A DNA stretch of 64,000 nt from Mesorhizobium_K sp040049215 (GTDB lineage Bacteria; Pseudomonadota; Alphaproteobacteria; Rhizobiales; Rhizobiaceae): the NCBI RefSeq assembly GCF_040049215.1, contig NZ_JBDZDN010000002.1:310001-374000 (forward strand), written 5' to 3'. Shown piece by piece: positions 28,154 through 36,453 of the stretch. The notes beneath the pieces are model-generated. The model was not told where the DNA came from, searched no databases, and saw only the letters and a program-made list of their open reading frames with translations. Position 1 is the first letter of the stretch, and each line of letters begins with the position of its first letter. The position numbers and the translations under genes are program-made.

Positions 28154-28477
28154 TCACTTCGGGCTGGCTTTTACGCAATTGTCGATGTGGTCCTGCAGTT
28201 CTCTCCAGAAAACACAATACAGGACGTGCCCGTTTTTCCGGACGATGTCGTCGGCGCGTGTAGCGACAAACATCAGATGGAACAAGCTGGAGAAGACTAT
28301 CGAAAACGTAAGCAGAACACCAAACAGCAGTATGCCTACAGCAGCCCCGGAATACCACTGGATCAACGGACTGCCGTCAGGCTGATGCTGAAGAACCAGC
28401 CATCCGCCCAAAGTCCAAACCAAAAATGCGGCAACCGTCAAAAACCATAGTTTGATCGTTTGCCGCTTGGTGAGCAT
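28154..28477 (-). CDS. Small membrane protein of unknown function inserted between fabD and fabG
   Basis: I do not recognise this 107-residue protein. It has two clear membrane helices (LWFLTVAAFLVWTLGGWLVL and IQWYSGAAVGILLFGVLLTF, the second continuing into SIVFSSLFHLMF) and a charged C-terminal tail containing two Cys (LYCVFW, NCVKASPK). Spacing is tight (14 bp after fabD, 7 bp before fabG), so it is part of the operon. Its base composition is visibly less GC-rich than the flanking fab genes, which suggests later acquisition. The normal order in relatives is fabD-fabG directly adjacent. Confidence 0.75.
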   Translation of the reverse strand: MLTKRQTIKLWFLTVAAFLVWTLGGWLVLQHQPDGSPLIQWYSGAAVGILLFGVLLTFSIVFSSLFHLMFVATRADDIVRKNGHVLYCVFWRELQDHIDNCVKASPK

Positions 28478-28491
28478 CCCTACCCTCGCAG

Positions 28492-29433
28492 TTAACCAAG
28501 CGCCGCCAGCGCCGCTTCCACGTCGGCAGGCGTGCCGATCGCGGCGGTAGCGACGTCGCGGTTGATACGGCGCGCCAGGCCCGAAAGCACCTTGCCGGCG
28601 CCGACTTCATAGAGCGCCGTCACGCCGTTGGCGCCGAACCATTCGACGGTCTCGCGCCAGCGGACGCGGCCGGTCACCTGCTCCACCAGCCGCTTGACGA
28701 TCTCGTCCGGGTCGCTGAGCGGTTGCACCACGACGTTGGAAACCACTGGCACGGCCGGCGCCTGCTTGGCGACCTTCGACAGCGCTTCGCGCATGACGTC
28801 GGCCGCCGGCGCCATCAGCGCCGAGTGGAAGGGCGCCGAAACCTGCAGCATCAGCGCGCGCTTGGCGCCCTTGTCGGTGCAGAGCTTCGCGGCGCGCTCG
28901 ACAGCCGCCTTCTCGCCCGAAATCACCAATTGTCCGGCACCGTTGTCGTTGGCGATCTGACACACCGACCCTTGCGCGGCCTCGGCGCATGCGGCCTCGA
29001 CGGCCGGCTCATCCAGCCCGAGGATCGCCGCCATCGCGCCGACGCCCGCTGGAACGGCAGCCTGCATGGCGTTGCCGCGGATGCGCAGAAGCTTCGCCGC
29101 GTCTGCGACCGAGAACATGCCTGCCGCGGCAAGTGCGGAATATTCCCCGAGCGAGTGGCCGGCCACGTAGGCGACCTTGTCCTTCAGCACAAAGCCCCGC
29201 GAATCCAGTGCCCGGATCGCCGCCATCGAGACCGCCATCAGCGCCGGCTGCGCGTTGGCGGTGAGCGTCAGCGTCTCTTCGGGGCCTTCCCAGATCAGCT
29301 TCGACAGCTTCTCGCCGAGCGCGTCGTCGACCTCTTCGAACACTTTCCGGGCCTCGGGAAACGCCTCGGCAAGATCCTTGCCCATGCCCAGAGCCTGGCT
29401 GCCCTGCCCCGGAAACGTGAATGCGATGGCCAT
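28492..29433 (-). CDS. fabD: Malonyl CoA-acyl carrier protein transacylase
   Basis: Transfers malonyl from CoA to ACP. The 313 residues include FPGQGSQ near the N-terminus and the nucleophile Ser94 in AGHSLGEYSA. It is the first gene of the minus-strand fab run and is divergent from the LTA-synthase-like gene across 212 bp. Confidence 0.97.
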   Translation of the reverse strand: MAIAFTFPGQGSQALGMGKDLAEAFPEARKVFEEVDDALGEKLSKLIWEGPEETLTLTANAQPALMAVSMAAIRALDSRGFVLKDKVAYVAGHSLGEYSALAAAGMFSVADAAKLLRIRGNAMQAAVPAGVGAMAAILGLDEPAVEAACAEAAQGSVCQIANDNGAGQLVISGEKAAVERAAKLCTDKGAKRALMLQVSAPFHSALMAPAADVMREALSKVAKQAPAVPVVSNVVVQPLSDPDEIVKRLVEQVTGRVRWRETVEWFGANGVTALYEVGAGKVLSGLARRINRDVATAAIGTPADVEAALAALG

Positions 29434-29543
29434 GCTTGGGGTCCCGGTTTCGTTGCGACGCCTGCCTCTGAAACAAGCAGGATGGCCAAGTCAAGGGCAG
29501 CAGCAAATTGCCGAAGCCATTCCACATGCCAAAACTGACCCGG

Positions 29544-29590
29544 AAAAAACCACGCCGGCTTCTCATTTCCGACACAGGGACTGGTTTTTT
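29544..29590. promoter_or_regulatory. Spaced 9-bp inverted repeat between fabD and the phosphoglycerol transferase gene
   Basis: AAAAAACCA (29544-29552) and TGGTTTTTT (29582-29590) are perfect inverted copies separated by 29 bp, located in the 212-bp region between two divergent genes. Candidate two-site operator or promoter element; no factor can be named. Confidence 0.35.
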
Positions 29591-29645
29591 GTGACGGAAC
29601 CATGACAGGTAGATTGCAGTCCTAAGACGCATTGAGGATCTTGAG

Positions 29646-31559
29646 TTGGCAAAGCAGAATGCGGTCATATCGCCCGCGGCGGACGAGACCGATACCGGGC
29701 GCAGCGGGTTCCGCTGGCGCGAGCGGCGGACGCTTGAACGCGCCGGGTCGCTTACGATTACAGTCCTCCTTTCGGCCGTCCTGGTTTTTCTGGTCGAACT
29801 CATTGCGCGCGGCTCGCTGCAGCAGACCCTCAATTTTTTCCAGCAGCCTTTCCGTCCGGGCTGGACCACCATCGTGCTGTTCGCGCTGCTGCTTATCGGT
29901 TTCGATGCCCTGTTCGGGCGCCGTCACAATGGCATATTGTTCATCGCGCCCGTCGCATTGCTGCTGGCTGCGATCGGCCACCAGAAATCGCACTATCTCG
30001 GCGATCCTCTCTATCCGACCGACTTCCTTTATTCCCGCCAGATCGTCGAACTGACTCCGCTTTTGGTCAAGGAACGACCTATGGCGGCAGTCATGATCGG
30101 CGTTGGCGGCGTCGTCGCGCTTCTGCTGCTCGTCGCGCTCTGGCGGCATTGGCGCCGGCGCTTCCCGGCGATCCGCTGGCGTATGCGCGTGGCGAGGCTC
30201 GCCATCGTTCTGCCGGCGCTTGCGTTCTTCGCCTCCATCATGGATTTCGCCACCTTCTCCTGGACCCGCGACCGGCTGCAGATCATCCCGATCATGTGGG
30301 ACCAGAAGGAGAACTATGCGTCGAACGGCTTTGCCATCGCATTCGCGCTCAACGTTCCGATGGCCAAGGTCACGGCGCCGCCGAGCTATGAGGACGACGT
30401 GCTCGACGCCATCCGGCCCGGCCCGACCGGCGTTGCCATGCCTGACGACAAGCCCGACATCATCGTGGTGATGAGCGAATCGTTCTGGGACCCGACGTTG
30501 CTTCCAGGCACGACGATCACGCCCGACCCGATGCCGACCGTTCGCTCCGTCCGTTCCGGCTCGATGTTCTCGCCCGAGTTCGGCGGCATGACCGCCAATG
30601 TCGAATTCGAGGCGCTGACCGGCTTCACCAACGCCTTCCTGCCCTATGGCAGCATTCCCTATCAGCAATATGTCCGCGGGCCGGTGCCGTCGCTGGCGAA
30701 CTTCTTCCGCTCGCAGGGCTACGACACGACGGCGATTCATCCGTTCGAGGGCTGGTTCTGGAACCGCGAGCACGTCTACGACGCGTTCGGCTTCGACCGC
30801 TTCCTCTCGATCGAGAAACTGCCGCCGATGGCCTCGCGCGGGCCTTTGGTGTCGGACGATTCGCTGACCGACGAAATCATCAGGCGGTCGGACGCAACTG
30901 ACCGGCCCTTTTTCACCTTCGCCGTCAGCCTGCAGGGGCACGGCCCTTATGAGCCGAACCGCTATAGCGACCCGAAGGTAAAGGTGGATTCGGTCGCGAG
31001 CTACTGGACACGCCAGTCGATCCGTTCCTATGCCGAGGGCATAGCCGACGCCGACCATAGCCTGAAACGGCTGATGGACTGGGCGTCGAAGCGCGACCGG
31101 CACACCGTGATCGTCTTCTTCGGCGACCATTTGCCGCCGCTGAACCAGGGCTATACGGAGACCGGCTTCCTCAAGGAGCCCGTTCCGGAGCGGCGCGAGC
31201 CACCGGAGGCGCTCGCCCTGCACCGGGAGACACCGCTTGTCGTCTGGTCGAACAGGAACGGCGCGATGAAGGATATCGGCGCGATCAGCCCGTCGCTGAT
31301 CCCGTTGAAGCTGTTCAAGGCGGCGGGCATCGAGCATCCATACTACACAGGCTTCCTCGGCCGCGTGGACGCCAAATACGACGTCATCGAGCGGCATGTG
31401 CTGATCTCGCCGGCCGGCTCGACGCCCGACTGGTCGCAGGAGAAACTGATCGACCCGCTGATCAACGACTTCCGGCTGTTGCAGTACGACGCGCTGTTCG
31501 GCAAGCAGCGGACGGTGAAGCGCTTTTTCCCCAACCTGCCCAGGCCGGCCGGCGTGTAA
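29646..31559 (+). CDS. LTA synthase / OpgB-like membrane sulfatase-fold transferase
   Basis: Probable phosphoglycerol (or related) transferase of 637 residues with an extracytoplasmic sulfatase-fold domain. About five membrane helices lie between residues 35 and 200, with the family motifs YPTDFLY and ENYASNGF. The catalytic domain shows Glu278 (MSESFWDP), a nucleophile candidate Thr316 (GGMTANVEFE), HPFEGWFWNR, GHGPY and FFGDHLPPLN, together the metal-binding set of LtaS/OpgB enzymes. TTG 29646 is chosen because GAGGA is 7 nt upstream and no ATG precedes the first helix. In a Gram-negative the likely acceptor is periplasmic or cyclic glucan; this is inference. Confidence 0.85.
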   Translation: MAKQNAVISPAADETDTGRSGFRWRERRTLERAGSLTITVLLSAVLVFLVELIARGSLQQTLNFFQQPFRPGWTTIVLFALLLIGFDALFGRRHNGILFIAPVALLLAAIGHQKSHYLGDPLYPTDFLYSRQIVELTPLLVKERPMAAVMIGVGGVVALLLLVALWRHWRRRFPAIRWRMRVARLAIVLPALAFFASIMDFATFSWTRDRLQIIPIMWDQKENYASNGFAIAFALNVPMAKVTAPPSYEDDVLDAIRPGPTGVAMPDDKPDIIVVMSESFWDPTLLPGTTITPDPMPTVRSVRSGSMFSPEFGGMTANVEFEALTGFTNAFLPYGSIPYQQYVRGPVPSLANFFRSQGYDTTAIHPFEGWFWNREHVYDAFGFDRFLSIEKLPPMASRGPLVSDDSLTDEIIRRSDATDRPFFTFAVSLQGHGPYEPNRYSDPKVKVDSVASYWTRQSIRSYAEGIADADHSLKRLMDWASKRDRHTVIVFFGDHLPPLNQGYTETGFLKEPVPERREPPEALALHRETPLVVWSNRNGAMKDIGAISPSLIPLKLFKAAGIEHPYYTGFLGRVDAKYDVIERHVLISPAGSTPDWSQEKLIDPLINDFRLLQYDALFGKQRTVKRFFPNLPRPAGV

Positions 31560-31824
31560 CCGCCCAGGGCTTGCCATTTCCGGCCTTCCCCTATATAGCC
31601 CGCCGCAATCTGCCGGTCCTGCTGGGGGCTGAACGGAGGGTTGGAGGCGTTGCCTCCTTGATGAAGCCGCAGGCGCTTCGGCCTCCCGTGTCTCCGCTCT
31701 CGACCGTCTCGAATGCGCCTTTCTCTCCCGAGGCAGCCCACCAGGCTCCCGAAGGATCAGACAAGTTGCAGAGGCTTTTGCCGCGGGAACCGGACAGGGA
31801 CGTGAAACGAAAGGCTAGAGAACA
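31560..31824 (+). other. Leader region of the rpsF operon
   Basis: 265 bp before rpsF. It holds a hairpin GGAGGC (31643-31648) / GCCTCC (31652-31657) and a second GC-rich potential stem just after it. Ribosomal S6 operons in many bacteria carry an S6:S18-binding leader RNA; I cannot confirm that motif by eye, so this stays a candidate. The promoter probably lies near 31570-31610. Confidence 0.35.
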
Positions 31825-32313
31825 ATGGCACTATACGAGCATGTGTTCCTTGCCCGGCAGGATCTGTCGCAGCAGCAGGTCGATGCGCTTGTCGAACAGT
31901 ACAAGGGCGTCATCACCGCTGGCGGCGGCAGCGTTGGTCGGGTTGAGAACTGGGGACTGAAGTCCCTCACCTACCGGGTGAACAAGAACCGCAAGGCATA
32001 CTACACCCTCATGGACCTCACCTGCCCGCCGGCGGCGTTGAAGGAGATGGAGCGCCAGATGGGCCTCTCCGAAGACGTGCTGCGCTTCATGACCGTCAAG
32101 GTCGAGGCGCATGAGGAAGGCATCTCCGCCATGATGCAGAAGCGCGAAGAGCGCTCCGAGCGTGGCGACCGCGGTGGCTTCGGCGACCGTGATCGCGGCC
32201 CGCGCAGCTTCGGCGACCGCGACCGTGGCGATCGTGGTCCGCGTTCGTTTGGCGACCGCGACGATCGCCCGCCGCGCCGCCCGCGTGAAGCTGTTGAAGG
32301 AGCTGCAGAATAA
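31825..32313 (+). CDS. rpsF: 30S ribosomal protein S6
   Basis: Component of the 30S platform that binds as an S6:S18 heterodimer. The 162 residues begin MALYEHVFLARQDLSQQQVD. The core ends near residue 100 and is followed by a ~55-residue Arg/Asp/Gly-rich tail in which RGPRSFGDRD occurs twice, a long extension compared with about 130 residues in E. coli. The tail is encoded by an internally repetitive GC-rich stretch. The stop TAA shares its last base with the rpsR ATG. Confidence 0.97.
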   Translation: MALYEHVFLARQDLSQQQVDALVEQYKGVITAGGGSVGRVENWGLKSLTYRVNKNRKAYYTLMDLTCPPAALKEMERQMGLSEDVLRFMTVKVEAHEEGISAMMQKREERSERGDRGGFGDRDRGPRSFGDRDRGDRGPRSFGDRDDRPPRRPREAVEGAAE

Positions 32314-32561
32314 TGGTCGACATCAACCAGATCCCGACCCGGCGTCCGTTTCATCGCCGCCGCAAGACCTGCCCGTTCTCCGGAGCCAATGCCCCGAAGA
32401 TCGACTACAAGGACGTGCGTCTCCTGCAGCGCTACATTTCCGAGCGCGGCAAGATCGTGCCGTCGCGCATCACGGCGGTCAGCCAGAAGAAGCAGCGCGA
32501 ACTCGCCAAGGCGATCAAGCGCGCGCGTTTCCTGGCGCTCCTGCCTTATATCGTGAAGTAA
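32313..32561 (+). CDS. rpsR: 30S ribosomal protein S18
   Basis: 82-residue 30S protein with the CPFSGANAPKIDYKDVRLL and KRARFLALLPY signatures. Translation is interlocked with rpsF (TAATG), fitting the need for equimolar S6 and S18. A GC-rich hairpin lies directly downstream, before rplI. Confidence 0.97.
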   Translation: MVDINQIPTRRPFHRRRKTCPFSGANAPKIDYKDVRLLQRYISERGKIVPSRITAVSQKKQRELAKAIKRARFLALLPYIVK

Positions 32562-32569
32562 CGAGCTTA

Positions 32570-32595
32570 CCGGCGCGGGCGTTCGTCCGCGCCGG
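32570..32595 (+). terminator. GC-rich hairpin after rpsR
   Basis: CCGGCGCGG (32570-32578) pairs with CCGCGCCGG (32587-32595) around an 8-nt loop. Only a weak T-rich stretch (CTCCTTCC) follows, so it may be a partial terminator or attenuator that lowers rplI expression rather than a full stop. Confidence 0.45.
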
Positions 32596-32824
32596 CTCCT
32601 TCCGCGACGGGCGCGGTCGGCAGCACATATTAAATCCCGGGTTGGGCGCTTCACTTGCCCATGATCTTGTCCGAGAAGTCTGCACTTTTCGGGGTCATGG
32701 CCGCCCTAACTGCCAGACAGGCAGGACAGCGAAACCGGCGCCAGGCGCCCTTGCTTCCTGACCTCGTCTTTTGATTCAAGCCTTCGGGCGATTTGGGGCC
32801 TTCGGGCATCGAAAGGACAGAACC

Positions 32825-33406
32825 ATGGAAGTCATTCTTCTCGAACGCATTTCCCGCCTCGGCCAGATGGGCGACACCGTCAAGGTCAAGGACGGCTTTG
32901 CCCGCAACTTCCTGTTGCCGCAGGGCAAGGCGCTGCGCGCCAACGAGGCCAACAAGCATAAATTCGAGGGCCAGCGCGCACAGCTCGAGGCGCGCAATCT
33001 CGAGCGCAAGGCGGAAGCCAGCAAGGTCGCCGAGACGCTCGACGGCAAGAGCTTCGTCGCGGTCCGCTCGGCCGGCGAAACCGGCCAGCTCTACGGCTCG
33101 GTCTCGACGCGCGACATCGCCGACCTGATCACGGCTGAAGGCTTCAGCGTCAACCGCAACCAGATCCTGCTCAACCAGCCGATCAAGGCCATCGGCCTGA
33201 CCAATGTGGCGATCGCGCTGCACCCCGAGGTAGAGGTCACCGTGACGCTCAACGTCGCTCGCACGGCGGACGAGGCCGAGCGCCAGGCCAAGGGCGAGAC
33301 CTTGACCACTGCCGAGGCGATCTACGGCGATGACATCAACGAGAACGCCCGCCCCGACGCGTTCTTCGATCCGAACGAGGAAGAGGCCGCCGGCGAAGAA
33401 GCCTGA
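32825..33406 (+). CDS. rplI: 50S ribosomal protein L9
   Basis: 50S protein of 193 residues with the N-terminal domain MEVILLERISRLGQMGDTV, the long connecting helix and the C-terminal domain. An acidic tail (NEEEAAGEEA) extends it beyond the ~150 residues of E. coli L9. The ATG at 32825 is preceded by GAAAGGACAG. It is followed by a strong intrinsic terminator. Confidence 0.97.
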   Translation: MEVILLERISRLGQMGDTVKVKDGFARNFLLPQGKALRANEANKHKFEGQRAQLEARNLERKAEASKVAETLDGKSFVAVRSAGETGQLYGSVSTRDIADLITAEGFSVNRNQILLNQPIKAIGLTNVAIALHPEVEVTVTLNVARTADEAERQAKGETLTTAEAIYGDDINENARPDAFFDPNEEEAAGEEA

Positions 33407-33430
33407 CCGTCTGCGCCACCTAAACCGCGG

Positions 33431-33456
33431 AAAGCCTGGGGTCGTCCCAGGCTTTT
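33431..33456 (+). terminator. Intrinsic terminator after rplI
   Basis: AAAGCCTGGG (33431-33440) and CCCAGGCTTT (33446-33455) form a perfect stem around a 5-nt loop, and a run of five T closes it. The textbook form and the position 25 bp after the rplI stop make it convincing. Confidence 0.9.
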
Positions 33457-33655
33457 TGCTTTCTGGGCCTTGGCACAGGCCTGTTCTTCCGGCGCGGCAT
33501 GTCCGATCTTGGTTGCCGGCAAGCATCGTTTTGCTTGGCAGGAGCCGGCAGTTGGCCCGATGCCTGAGGCAGCTTTTGTGCCAGAGGGAACTTTTCAAAC
33601 CGCGACAAATTCGGCACACTGGCCAACCGTTCCCTGTTGGAGTGGGGTCTGTGCC

Positions 33656-34981
33656 GTGAACAAACTGCTGCAGCGTGTCGTCGCCGGCCTGGTCCGCACC
33701 GGGAATCTGTGCATAACGGGCCCCAACGGCGTGACGCACGCGTTCGGCGACGGCACCGGCGATCCCGTCCACATCCTGATCAAGACGTCACGCGCCGAAC
33801 GCGCGATCGCTTTCGATCCGATGCTCGCCGCTCCCGAAGCCTTCATGGATGGCGATCTCGATATCGTCCAGGGCGATACGCTCGACCTACTGCGCGTCGT
33901 TTTCCAGAATATGGGGCCGGGCGGCATCGACGCCATGTGGTCGAAGGCGATCGAAGGCGTGCGCCACGCCTTCCGCCGCCTGCATCAGGTGAACACCGCA
34001 GTCCGCTCCAAACGCAACGTGCAGCGCCACTACGACCTCTCGGGCGAACTCTACAGGCTCTTCCTCGACGAGGACATGCAGTATTCCTGCGCCTATTTCG
34101 AGCGGCCCGACATGACGCTGGAGGAGGCGCAGGCTGCCAAGAAGCGCCATATCGCCGCCAAACTGCAGATGAAGCCGGGCCAGAGCGTACTCGACATCGG
34201 CTCGGGCTGGGGCGGGCTCGGGCTCTATCTCGCCAAGACCTTCGAGGCCGAAGTGCTCGGCGTCACACTGTCGACCGAGCAGCATGCGGTCGCGACAGAG
34301 CGCGCCCAGGCCGAGCATCTCGACAACCATGTGCATTTCGAGATCAAGGACTACCGCGACATTTCCGAACGCTTCGACCGCATCGTATCGGTCGGCATGT
34401 TCGAGCATGTCGGCATCAACCACTACCGCACTTTTTTCGACAAATGCGCGCAGATGCTGAAGCCGGACGGCGTCATGCTGCTGCATACGATCGGCCGCAG
34501 CGGCCCGCCCTATGCGACCAGCGCCTTCATCCGAAAATACATCTTTCCGGGCGGCTACATCCCCGCTCTGTCGGAGGTCATGCCGGCGATTGAAAAATCC
34601 GGCCTCGTCGTCAGCGACATAGAAATCCTGCGGCTCCACTATGCCGATACGTTGAAGAACTGGCGGGCGCGCTTCCTCGCCAACCGCGACCGGGCAAAGG
34701 AGATCTACGACGAGCGCTTCTGCCGCATGTGGGATTTTTATCTCGCCGGGTCGGAGGCCGCCTTCCGTTGGCAGGACCTGGTGGTTCTCCAGATCCAGCT
34801 GGCGCGCAAGAACGATACCGTGCCGATCACGCGCGGCTATATCGAGAAGTGCGAAAAGGCGCTGGCCTTGCACGGCTCCGCGCATGAGCCGGAAATGAAG
34901 GCGGACAAGGTGAAGGCCGAGAAGCCGAAGCCGAGGAAGGCCGCAGCGCCCAAGCGTAGCCAGGTCGACAAGAAGGCCTGA
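33656..34981 (+). CDS. cfa: Cyclopropane-fatty-acyl-phospholipid synthase family protein
   Basis: SAM-dependent transfer of a methylene group to unsaturated acyl chains of membrane phospholipids. From GTG 33656 the protein has 441 residues: an N-terminal lipid-binding domain, then the methyltransferase domain with LDIGSGWGGLGLYLAK and the CFA motif VGMFEHVGINHY. It ends in a Lys/Pro/Ala-rich basic tail of ~35 residues that could contact the membrane. GTG is preceded by GGAGTGGGG; the frame is open up to 33470 but without family similarity. Confidence 0.9.
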   Translation: MNKLLQRVVAGLVRTGNLCITGPNGVTHAFGDGTGDPVHILIKTSRAERAIAFDPMLAAPEAFMDGDLDIVQGDTLDLLRVVFQNMGPGGIDAMWSKAIEGVRHAFRRLHQVNTAVRSKRNVQRHYDLSGELYRLFLDEDMQYSCAYFERPDMTLEEAQAAKKRHIAAKLQMKPGQSVLDIGSGWGGLGLYLAKTFEAEVLGVTLSTEQHAVATERAQAEHLDNHVHFEIKDYRDISERFDRIVSVGMFEHVGINHYRTFFDKCAQMLKPDGVMLLHTIGRSGPPYATSAFIRKYIFPGGYIPALSEVMPAIEKSGLVVSDIEILRLHYADTLKNWRARFLANRDRAKEIYDERFCRMWDFYLAGSEAAFRWQDLVVLQIQLARKNDTVPITRGYIEKCEKALALHGSAHEPEMKADKVKAEKPKPRKAAAPKRSQVDKKA

Positions 34982-35126
34982 AGAAGCAGACAGGTGCCGG
35001 TCGCCCCGACCCCATCCGTCCAATCTCCTTCGGCGGTTGTCCACCCTGCCCGTTGACGGGGGGAAGCGGCCATTTGCCTGAATCGCCGATCTGGCCGAAA
35101 CTGGCTCCACCTTCCGGGAGCCCTCC

Positions 35127-35450
35127 ATGACCCTGTCCATCTTCATCGCAGCCGCTGTTGCCGAAATCGCCGGCTGCTTCGCCTTCTGGTCATGGCGGCG
35201 GCTGGACAAGTCGCCGCTGTGGCTGATCCCAGGCGTGGCTTCGCTCATCCTGTTCGCCTGGCTGCTCACCCTCGCCGACACCAGCGCTGCCGGCCGCGCC
35301 TACGCGGCCTATGGCGGCGTCTATATCGCCGCGTCGCTCGCCTGGCTGTGGCTCGCCGAAGGCATCAGGCCGGACCGCTGGGATCTTGCGGGGGCCGCGA
35401 TCTGCATCGCTGGCGCATCGGTCATCCTGTTCGCGCCGCGCACGGTCTGA
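35127..35450 (+). CDS. YnfA (UPF0060) family inner-membrane protein
   Basis: 107-residue protein with four membrane helices, related in fold to small multidrug resistance transporters; function unproven. The family signatures are AEIAGCFAFWSWRR and AYGGVYIAASLAWLW. The ATG at 35127 follows GGGAGCCCTCC. Downstream, the Rsm22-like gene begins 12 bp after the stop, so the two may share a transcript. Confidence 0.92.
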   Translation: MTLSIFIAAAVAEIAGCFAFWSWRRLDKSPLWLIPGVASLILFAWLLTLADTSAAGRAYAAYGGVYIAASLAWLWLAEGIRPDRWDLAGAAICIAGASVILFAPRTV

Positions 35451-35462
35451 GGCCGCTGGACC

Positions 35463-36437
35463 ATGGAACTGCCCTCCGCGCTCCGGCAGGCCGTCGACCG
35501 CTTCCTTCAGGGCACACCGCTCGAACAGCTGCGCGCCGCGTCGGAGCGGCTTTCTCAGCGCTACCGCAGCGAAACGCGCGACGGTCGGCTTCACCTCGAC
35601 GAAGTCCTGGCCGTCAAGGCGTATCTGGCCGCGCGCCTGCCGGCGACCTACGCGGCGATCCGCGCCAGCATGAGCTACGTCACTGAGGCGGCCCCCGATT
35701 TTGCGCCTGCAAGCCTGATCGACATCGGCGCGGGCCCCGGCTCGGTGCTCTGGGCGGCGGCCGACTGCTGGGAAGGTCTCGAAAAGGCGACGATGATCGA
35801 GGCGAGCGAAGCCGTTCGCAACACCGGCAAAACGCTTGCCGCGGACGCGGCGCTGCCGGCGGCGGAATGGCTGGCCGGCGACGCCACGAAATCGATGCCC
35901 ACCGTCGAGAACGCCGATCTCGTGACGCTGTCCTACGTGCTGGACGAGCTTCAGCCTGACGCGATCGGGCCGCTGCTCGACCGGCTCTGGACGCTGACAT
36001 TAGGCATGCTCCTCATTGTCGAACCCGGCACGCCGGCCGGCTGGGCGCGCATCCTGGCCGCGCGCGACCGGCTGATCGCGGCGGGCGCGCATATCCTCGC
36101 CCCCTGCCCGCATCAAGAAACCTGCCCGCTCGCCGCACCCGACTGGTGCCACTTCTCGCGCCGGGTCGCCCGCTCGCGGCTGCACCGGCTGACCAAGGGT
36201 GCGGACGTGCCGTGGGAGGACGAAAAGTTCATCTACCTCGCGGCGTCCCGCGAGCCTGCAGCCGACCGCGCGGCTCGCATTCTCGCGCCGCCCAGAACGG
36301 CCAAAGGGCGGATCGGCCTGAAGCTCTGCTTTCCCGACGGCGCAGCCAACGACGAAATCGTCAGCAAGCGCGACGGCGAGTTGTTCAGGCGTGCAAGGCG
36401 GCTGGACTGGGGCGACCGGCTGCCCGTCGAAAGCTGA
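35463..36437 (+). CDS. Rsm22-like (METTL17-type) small-subunit ribosome methyltransferase family protein
   Basis: Homologue of mitochondrial Rsm22/METTL17, which assist small ribosomal subunit assembly. The 324 residues show a SAM-binding motif LIDIGAGPGSVLW (about 85-97) and LSYVLDEL. A Cys cluster C215-x5-C221-x7-C229 is followed by C289 and matches the Fe-S cluster ligand pattern known in METTL17. Whether the bacterial protein methylates rRNA is unknown. It converges with the AraC-type gene, with 16 bp between the stops. Confidence 0.88.
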   Translation: MELPSALRQAVDRFLQGTPLEQLRAASERLSQRYRSETRDGRLHLDEVLAVKAYLAARLPATYAAIRASMSYVTEAAPDFAPASLIDIGAGPGSVLWAAADCWEGLEKATMIEASEAVRNTGKTLAADAALPAAEWLAGDATKSMPTVENADLVTLSYVLDELQPDAIGPLLDRLWTLTLGMLLIVEPGTPAGWARILAARDRLIAAGAHILAPCPHQETCPLAAPDWCHFSRRVARSRLHRLTKGADVPWEDEKFIYLAASREPAADRAARILAPPRTAKGRIGLKLCFPDGAANDEIVSKRDGELFRRARRLDWGDRLPVES

Positions 36438-36453
36438 GGCGGCGATCTTCCAG

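Noticed and set aside
29622..31577. Long minus-strand frame opposite the LTA-synthase-like gene
   Set aside because: The plus-strand product has a complete catalytic motif set and membrane helices; the minus product is a low-complexity charged shadow.
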